Below are positions 56,640-64,000 of a stretch of DNA of 64,000 nucleotides, piece by piece. The notes under the pieces were generated by a model. The model did not search any database. It had not been told where the DNA came from and saw only the letters and a program-made list of their open reading frames with translations. The DNA is from Corinectria fuckeliana (lineage: Eukaryota; Ascomycota; Sordariomycetes; Hypocreales; Nectriaceae). The translations under genes were made by a program, and so were the position numbers. Positions within the stretch are counted from its first letter, which is position 1; each line of letters opens with the position of its first letter. Where the stretch lies: the NCBI GenBank assembly GCA_019137255.1, contig WPDH01000110.1, forward strand, positions 62,001 through 126,000, written 5' to 3'.

Positions 56640-57520
56640 GAGACACCTTTTTCGCCTGTAGTGTCTTAAGTTTCTATGCCTGTGAGTGGCTACTCTGATA
56701 GGGGACTTTTCGCAGTTAGCTCAGATAGGTTATTATTATACTGCTTAGTATCGTTCTTATAGTTAGTGTCTATTACCTTGAAATCCGTGATATTAGTATC
56801 TAGCTCCTTCTTGTTTTTTGCCACCTTAGCTTTCTTCTTTAGCTTCACCTCCTAATCACTACTCTTCCGCTTCTTAGTGATTAATAGAGTGCGAGGACTT
56901 TTTAGGACTGGTGTTTTAGCTGGCTGTCTAGCTTTCTTTTGAGTTAGAGTCTTTTTAGGCACTACTAAGAGAGGGTTAAGTTTGACTTTATGAGAATATT
57001 TAGGCTTAATATTATCAGGAACAGCGCTACCCTTATAGTCTTTGTTAGTAACAGTTAGAAACTTCTTCTTTATAAACTTATCCTCCTTTCTTAAGGGAAT
57101 GTTAAACTTTATATCGCTATTAGAATTCCGGAATTTAGCAGCTACACAGCAGTAGAGGTAGATTAAGAGAGGATTAAGCTCAGCTAGTACTATCCATTCC
57201 TTCAGCAAGTACTTCTCTGAAAAGTCTTTTATGCCTATTAAGAAGGTAAGGTATTCTATAGGTAAAGAAAGCAAGTTAATATTTATAACCCTATTGTTCT
57301 TTTTCACATCCTTAAGTACTTTAACACAAGTGGTCTTAAAAGTTCTATACTAAGTGGACTTAGCCTTAAAGTAGTTATCATATATTACTAGCATCTAAAT
57401 GGACATATATTAGACACTTAGTTTTAGTTAGGATCTGGTTTAGAGAAGGGGAAATCTAAGACATAGTGAAAGCTAGGTGGCTAGACAGCATCTAGAACTT
57501 CTAGAGGAGCTATAAAAGTG
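56640..57520 (-). pseudogene. Decayed reading frame B, basic C-terminal region
   Basis: The frame is followed for about 290 codons on the minus strand, with an uninterrupted core at 56852..57307. The N-terminal half is hydrophobic/aromatic (INLLSLPIEYLTFLIGIKDF; SEKYLLKEWIVLAELNPLL). The C-terminal half is strongly basic (KKTLTQKKARQPAKTPVLK, then KKKAKVAKNKKELD after a TAG). The Lys-rich half suggests nucleic-acid binding, but no domain is recognised. It converges with frame A. The true start was not found. Confidence 0.45.
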
Positions 57521-58664
57521 CAAAAATATTACTAACCTTAAGAAACAGAGATTTAAGAACTAGGCGACTCTATTATCAAGAAGAAGGAGTTTATACGGCT
57601 AGTAAATAGACTTAAGACTTAAAAGCGATTCTCCTAGATAACTCTAGATAGAAAGAGGACAAGCAGTAAACACACTATAACTATCAGAAACTGTGCACTA
57701 AAAAATAGATAATAGGGTGCGCTTAGTTCTAGAGACTAGTTTAGTGTAGTATTAGTTCTTGATTCTTAGTGATAGTAGTGCTGTTATTATAGGAGTAGAG
57801 TTAGAGTGAGGAGGTTAGGAGGTGGTTATGATGTTTATTCCTCAGACTAGGGAGGAGCTACCTTAGCATGTAGAACACTAACGTGAGATCTTAGTGTTAG
57901 GGATGCTAAGGCTTGCTAATTCTAAGCTGTGATTCCGCAGAAGAATAAAGCTTGTGGTACTATTTCTAGAGAATATAATTATTATATTATGGTGTGACAA
58001 ACAAGTAGGCCTAGTCTTTTCGCACCTTAAAGTTGGGCTGTTAACTGATGCTATAAATAGCTAGTGGTGATATAAACCATCCTAACTGCGAAAAGTCACT
58101 AGTGAGAATTCTCCTTAGGCGCCATACTCTAGTTATTAATAATATGTAACTTGTATGGGTATGTTATATCTGCTTAGTAATACAGAAGGATAGCTTTTCA
58201 CGTCTTTCTTATAGTGCTATAGGATAATATAAGACTTGATTTAGAATAGTGAGAGCTTCTATAAAGAGAATAGGTAGAGAATAATAAGAGAGTTCTCTAT
58301 TAAGGTGTTTGTTCTATAGCGGCTAGTTATTATCTCTATAAGTACTAGTACTAGAGTGATAGATATTTACTGCTTACTGTTTTGTTTAATAGTAGTCAGG
58401 TTTTATGTTAAAGAGGATTAGTGATATCACTATATAGTGGTTATATTATATGATAACTGCGAAAAGACTAAAGCATTATGATTAATAGCTCTTATTTATG
58501 AGATAACTCTAAATCTATATAGCTTAAACTCTACTGAATGTTCCTAGTATACTGCGAAATGCCAGGTAAAACTCTAAGCGAATATAATAAGAAGTAATAA
58601 TATTATAAGCTAATTTTAGCCCCTTTTGACAATAATGCGAAAAAAGATACTCCTACTATAGCGC

Positions 58665-60124
58665 TTACGCAGCTGGTGGTGGCGACTTGTCCTCTAAATC
58701 ATCTAGGACAAAGAGGTTTGGATCTTTATCTGGGTTGTGTACCTTTAACGCCTTCTTCTCTTATACTGCACGGAGAGTGTTGGGTATAATAGTGATATCT
58801 TCGCCTAAGTCTAGTATGAACTTCTTAAGCCTCTTCGAATTTGATAAGTTCTGAAACTAGTCGCTAAGAAACTTAGTGGTGTACTCCTTGCTAGTATTAT
58901 TACTATAGTATATAGCTCCACGGTTAATCCTTATTTTTATAAGCGCTGCCATCTTAATATAGATAACTAATACCGGTTAGTCAAATAGTATTTCGTATTA
59001 GTATAGGAGGAGCTACTCACTCTTGTACTATTTTTTGAGCTTCTTTGTTAAGCAGTTAAGATTAATCTTCTTCTTAGTGAAATCGAAAATCTTAGTAAAC
59101 TCGTCTAGCGTAAAGAAACTGTCTAGGTGTTATTAGACTATCAGAAGGGTAGTTTGCTTCCTGAAGATTAGGTGCTGGATATTAAGCTGATAAATGTGGA
59201 TCTAGGCAGCTTGTAAACAGTGGGATTTCGTTAGGGGGGAGGGGGCAAGTAGAAGCAATATACGTAGAGATTTTTGAAAGTATTATAACGCCAGCTGTTA
59301 ATGTTGTTCCTGACCTTAGTGAGGCCCTCGCTTATAAGCACCATAGTATTAACACCCTTTATAGACCTGAGGTGGTACTAGATAATATCTTTTGCTATAC
59401 TGTTGTTAAACGTGTATAGGAAGAAGATTCTTGCACTTGTCTTAAGGTTCTAGAAGATCGCTTTAATAGAGGTGTCTAAGGACAGTCTGAGATTATAATG
59501 CTGTCTATGCTTATATCTTCCATTCTTGTTGAGAAGTACTTTAATTGTGTTATTATAGTCTAGCTAAATACGAAAACTCATGTTAGCTAACTTCTACGCA
59601 GGTTAAGCCGCAGAGCTGGTTTACTTCTTTGTTATGCACTTTAGGCTCTCTGCTAGAATTAGTATACAGCCCTGATCTAAGTAACACTAGGTCAACTCTA
59701 ATATGTCAGCATAGAAGTAGACCATAGAGTAGCTGTACCTACTGTGTTTATAAAGATTATCATCCTGGCTTATAGGTTTATTAAACTCCTTAAGGTTTAG
59801 CCGCTTAGTGTCAAAAGATTTAGATTTGGCGCTACTAAAGAGATCTAGAGAAGGATATGATATTTTATAGACTGGTTAGTTTGAGAGCGTATACTAAGCA
59901 GGTTCGCTAAGCTGTGGTTCTAAGACTCAGGGAGTATTTCTGGTGGAGGTTTGTGGTATGCTTAGTAGCGCTTTACGTCTTCGCCTAGACCGTGGAGATT
60001 CTTAGGTGTTAGTTAAGGTTGCAGGAGGCGCTTGTCGCTTATTCTTAAGGTTTGGCTTTATATATTAAGGCTAAGGCGTGGAGGTGAACGTAATACCCGG
60101 GAGCTGGCTGATATTAGCCATCAT
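58665..60124 (-). pseudogene. Decayed reading frame C, divergent partner of the transposase-like gene
   Basis: The frame opens at ATG-ATG 60124 (MMANISQLPGITFTSTP) and ends SPPPAA then TAA at 58665, about 486 codons. One frameshift at the G-runs 59231-59245 explains the 3n+2 length. Interruptions before and after it are nearly all TAG/TAA at Trp/Gln-like sites. The N-terminal quarter is low-complexity and Arg/Lys/Pro-rich. The middle has ordered stretches such as NTMVLISEGLTKVRNNINSW and HLDSFFTLDEFTKIFDFTKK; the end has LFVLDDLEDKSPPP. No family is recognised. It shares a 250-bp spacer with frame D and points away from it, like an accessory gene of a two-gene DNA transposon. Confidence 0.5.
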
Positions 60125-60375
60125 TTATGAGGATGTAAACAACAGCCTAGAGTGAAGCGATAGAGAGGGGCGAGAAACTATTTCTTCTGTCCTCGGGGAG
60201 GAGGAGAAGGCAGAAGTTATAATTTGCATCTGACCTGGTGGTGTTTAAGCAGAGAAGCAAGAGCAACTTAGAGCGCTAGATCCGGAGGGGTAATACCAAA
60301 AGGCGCTTTATCTGCCCTAGCCACTAAAACCGCCATAGGTAGTATTACGAAAACCGCTCTATAATATCGCTCACT
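60125..60375. promoter_or_regulatory. Shared divergent spacer between frames C and D
   Basis: A 251-bp spacer separates the two outward-facing ATGs. It is noticeably less AT-rich than the surrounding decayed DNA (GC-rich patches near 60170-60300). It probably served as a bidirectional promoter when the element was intact. Confidence 0.4.
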
Positions 60376-63300
60376 ATGAAATTTAGTTCCCCACACACAC
60401 CACCCCTACTACTAAAGGCCATCAGTAAGAAACCAACTTATAAGCTTTACCCTCTACTAGAGCTATACTTAAATAGGGCCCTAGAACAAGCTAATACTAT
60501 TCTGTAGGTAAATACTGTTTTTTATATGATATCATATCAGAGAGTATATCACCTTAAACTTACTGTCTTGTCTCTTCGCGATCCGCGTAGAGTTTTAGGA
60601 TAGGCACCACATAGGCGTGGAGGGAATAAGCAAGTAGTTAATCTACTAACTCAGCTGTGATTAACAGCCCAGCATTAAGTGCGAAATCCCCTGAAACCTC
60701 TAGGTATGCTAGCAGACTGTGTTGCTAGAACTTGAGACGTGCCTAGCGTGGGTTAAATCCCTAACTGTGGAAATCTAACTGGAGTTGAGCTTTGGCTTGA
60801 GAATATTGTACAAGACCCCAGCCGCTAAGTTCAGGACTTCACTATAGCAGATCTCGATAGTGATAGTGTTGGATAGTTCCCTGATGCTACAGAGGATTAC
60901 TATTATGGGAACAGCGAAAAATCGAGCGAGCCTAAGAACACGCTCTAGGTTGTCAATCAGGTTTTCGCAAATATTAACAGCAACCTGCCCTATAATAGTC
61001 TTAATAATACGATAACAACTCATACTCTTAACACACCGTCTATCTATACTAAATCCGCTCTACTAGAAGACGACTTCAGGTATAGTAATATCTTATGTAT
61101 CTATAAGACAGAACATAATATAAGAAATTCAGAGCCTAATAATATCAGTTTTAATATTATTAATTTGCCTCTAGATGAAGCTTTAGTATTACTGTTAGAC
61201 AGTCGTGATAGCGTAACCTCCTCGCAGTTACGTAATATTTCACCCTATATGATAGAAAACCCTAAGCTGCTTTCCTATTCTTGCTGACCACTCTAGGACC
61301 TAATAATAGAGGAGTGCTATACTCTAATGTTTCTGTGTCTGTCTGTGTTTAAGGCTGCTCTAATGCTATAGGAGTAATAATATTATATGTCGCGATAAGG
61401 CTATTAAGAACTAGTTGAGGTTCTTTAGATGGTTTCTGATGTTAAGAAACTTTATTTGTTGCTAGTTTATAAGGATACTCTTAACTGACGCCTCTAGAAA
61501 AGTTTACTACTGCTTTTACTCTGCTGTTAAACCTTAAAGTTAGATATAGCACTTATGCTATTAAGAAGTAAACTAACTAAAGATATTCTCTTATTTGACC
61601 TTAGAGTTATGCTCTAAACATTTTTGTTGTTACCATAGAATATAAAACTTGTGTATTATAGTATAGCGAAATTAATTAAAGGGCCTGTCTTAGAACTATA
61701 GGAGGCGAGATGGTGGGGTGAATCTATCTGGATGACTTTAGGTTATTATATTAAGAATAATAGTGGATATCCTCTCTGGCTGTCTAATTATGTCTGGTGG
61801 TGCTGTGATAATATGGAATGCGAAAAGCAGTATATTAGGAGAATCACTTGGTGTGGTTATGACTTTATAAGCTAGTTGAATTTCGAGGGTAAGCTGTTAT
61901 TATATATATAAGAGATGTTTTCTATACTAAGCTTACTGTAACTGCTATTTGAACGAAGAGACTAGGTGAACCTCTATAATGCTATTAAAGAATTAAGTGT
62001 CTTGCCCTAAACCCAAGAGAATCTTTTAGGTCCCTAAGAACTTATTATTATATTTAATTAGGACTAGCTTATTAGCCCCACCTAGATTATTAGCTGTCTC
62101 TCTGATGTCTATATTAACTATAATTAAGGTTAAACAAAACAGCTATTAGAACCACTACTATCACATAACTTTACTGTCTAGTTTATATTCTTTATATCCT
62201 AGTGGCGGTTTTAGTTAGTAAAACTTATAACTCTACTTCGTGCTAAGAAAGAGATTATAGTGTTTAGTTATAGATTTCTAGAGGAGAAGTTTTCTGATCC
62301 TTCTATTATCTTACTTCTGTTCTTTCTTTTTGTTAACATATTTAGATTGTTTTAAAATATGTACTGCTTACTAATAGGGTTCTATACTATACTGTAGTTT
62401 CTTAAAAAGTAATATTACGATCACCAAAAGAGTATTATCCTACTCGCACTTGGGCTGTTTAGTATAAAAACTATAGAAACATTTGAATCTCTGGCGCATC
62501 TGATTGAACTGGATAATAGCATAGAAATAGAGATTAACAGCAAGCTAACATTTGTTTGTTTCTTTATTAGCGCGATTCTAGGTGATATACCTAGTTAATA
62601 ACTTCTTTTAGGGTGTCTTAGCCTAAGGGTAAACAGATCTTGTTAATACTGTTTGATAATAAAGGATAAACTTTTAAATCTTGAGTATGATATTATGAAG
62701 TTTAGGAGATACAGTGAATAACTATGTTACGACTTTAATTAAGTCTAAGCTATCCCTAGTAAGGTAGCATAGTAGAAGGCACTTAAAGATCTTAGACTCT
62801 ATAATAAGTGGGATCTAAAGGAGGTTTTAGGTTTGTTTAATAGTACTACGCAGATAGGGTTATACTAATATGTGGATAAGAGTTACTCTTCTCCTGTCTT
62901 AATCAAATATGGAGTCGCCTAATTAATATAGCATACTTGGAATACCAGGGTATTACGAAAACTCTATACGCCCTCATCTTTGATAAGCCTGGCGTCTTTA
63001 CTCTAACCGCCCTGGAGGAGTTCTCTAAAGTGTTTAACTCTTTTCTATTCCCGCCTAGATGGAAACAACTCTAGTCCCTGACTTGATATCTACTTTCCTG
63101 GCGTATATAGGAGTGTGCTTAAGGCGTGATTATTCTCCTGATCATATTTAGAGTCTGGCTAAAGAGGAACTATATTAAGAAGGACTTATAGGTTTTAATA
63201 TAGTAGTATGCCCCTGACTATTTTTAGTTTAAGATGTTCACTTATGATGCCCGCAAATTTAGCTATATTAAATAGTTAACCGCCACATATTAGGTATTTG

Positions 63301-63530
63301 CTAAATCTATTCTTTCTATCTGTAGTCTGTTCTTATACTTAAATGCCAACTTTTAATAAGCTATAGTAGATAGATATAAAGTAGTATAGTTTATTATTTA
63401 GTTATATATTATGGTAAAACACCTAGCAGGAAGTAAGAGTAAGTTCACCTATATTCTCTTTCTTGTCAGATTTTGTGTAGACTAATCTAATACTAAATTA
63501 ATATCTCTTTAGGAATCTTAAGCACTATAG
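60376..63530 (+). pseudogene. Decayed large transposase-like gene (frame D)
   Basis: From ATG 60376 one frame holds without an indel to about 62880 (over 830 codons). A single shift follows before 62913, and the reading continues to about 63530. Stops are TAG/TAA/TGA where Trp/Gln/Arg fit. Recognisable blocks: YLLLVYKDTLN and a Leu-rich segment near 61450; ELWEARWW type near 61700; NMYCLLIGFY then SIILLALGLFSIKTIETF and NSKLTFVCFFISAILGDIPS near 62360-62600; a C-x2-C pair just after; YLEYQGITKTLYALIF at 62934; FLFPPRWKQL near 63050; and a closing VIILLIIFRVWLKRNYIKK. This order matches, from memory, a large transposase-like family repeated in ascomycete genomes, which I tentatively place near the Plavaka/KDZ-type transposases. 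The coding frame is certain in outline, the family name is not. Confidence 0.6.
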
Positions 63531-64000
63531 CACAGAAACATTAAAGGTAACCTACTAGAGCCCTAAGTATTATCAGCAATATTGCCATAATAGTGGTGGA
63601 TAGTTTGATTCTGTCTAAGAGGGCGCCTCTAGATGTTACTAACATATCTTTAAAAGGAGGCGTAGTAAGGCAGGATAGACTCATAATAAAACTAAAGCTT
63701 CTAAATATCTATACTAGACTATATCTCTAAGAAGTTACCTAGGAGTATAGTAGGTATAATATAGTATTCACACTTCTCAGGGAGGACAAACACAGGTATA
63801 TAACTCCTAACCTAACTTTATCTTCTTCTGCTTAACTCTTCTCTTTTAGGGAATACAAATTAGACATCCTCACGATAAACTTCCATAACACTACTACTAC
63901 GCTAATTAAGCGGGAAAATTTCTAACTTACTATCGCTTTCCTGTTTAATAACTGCTTTTAATTCTCTCATCCTAAGATTTATAAAATCTTCTAATCTATC

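Larger units (their letters stand above)
55191..64000. mobile_element. AT-rich, RIP-like decayed multigene element, open to the right
   Basis: Base composition changes sharply near 55190 and the rest of the window is dominated by A/T and TA dinucleotides. Intact ORFs almost vanish, yet four long reading frames persist, interrupted mainly by TAG, TAA and TGA at places where Trp, Gln or Arg codons fit. That is the expected footprint of RIP (C-to-T on both strands). Order: + 56051-56620, - 57520-56640, - 60124-58665, + 60376-63530. At least one frame is transposase-like, so I treat the block as one element or a nest of elements. No terminal repeat was identified, the left limit is compositional and the right end lies outside the window. 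55191-56050 and 63531-64000 hold no frame I could follow. Confidence 0.6.

Noticed and set aside
55191..64000. AT-rich block as mitochondrial DNA or centromere
   Set aside because: Coherent frames with Trp/Gln/Arg-type stops and transposase-like blocks indicate a RIP-decayed nuclear element; no mitochondrial gene was recognised.

Overview
This is nuclear DNA of a filamentous ascomycete, most likely a Sordariomycete. The genes have many short introns (45-97 nt, GT..AG). They include fungal-only families: a Goodbye-NACHT-TPR STAND receptor, Zn2Cys6 regulators, a DHA14 transporter, a CorA-like protein and a GH54 arabinofuranosidase. The gene-bearing part has normal GC content and stands against AT-rich blocks whose decay pattern looks like repeat-induced point mutation (RIP). 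No tRNA, rRNA or CRISPR array was recognised.

Layout, left to right. 1-3543 (-): STAND receptor, running off the left edge. 4834-6212 (+): Upc2-like Zn2Cys6 regulator. 6.2-12.4 kb: long gene-poor stretch with one doubtful small gene and some simple repeats. 12456-15257 (+): membrane sulfatase/LTA-synthase-like protein. 16241-18454 (-): 12-exon MFS transporter with a 9-nt microexon. 19.1-20.8 kb: two decayed genes, one broken by a perfect 13-bp tandem duplication, the other kinase-like. 21015-22508 (-): amino acid permease. 22.5-28.5 kb: gene-poor. 28580-29940 (+): secreted protein resembling the C-terminal domain of killer-toxin-like chitinases, interrupted by a stop and a frameshift. 30686-32469 (-): CorA-like protein. 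33212-33516 (+): orphan kinase N-lobe. 34761-36954 (+): Ser/Thr kinase. 37691-38665 (+) and 38782-39914 (-): convergent alpha/beta-hydrolase and methyltransferase. 40242-41045: TIR element with C10 runs, abutting a truncated gene. 42119-43630 (+): abfB. 46094-47575 (-) and 47992-49440 (+): divergent Zn2Cys6 regulator and alcohol acetyltransferase-like protein. 51486-53748 (-): glycosyltransferase-like type II membrane protein with a Pro/Val/Glu/Asp repeat tail.

From about 55.19 kb to the right edge the DNA turns AT-rich. It has almost no intact ORF, yet it is not random. At least four long reading frames can still be followed, broken almost only by TAG/TAA/TGA where Trp, Gln or Arg would be expected. 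One (+, from ATG 60376) keeps its frame for over 830 codons and resembles a large ascomycete transposase-like family. A second (-, from ATG 60124) diverges from the same 250-bp spacer. Two more (56051 + and about 57520 -) converge to their left. I read this as a RIP-inactivated multigene mobile element, and it is the most interesting object in the window.

The genes do not form one obvious pathway. The only plausible local regulatory pairing is the divergent Zn2Cys6/acetyltransferase pair. Splice sites were assigned by eye from GT/AG consensus, phase and protein continuity.
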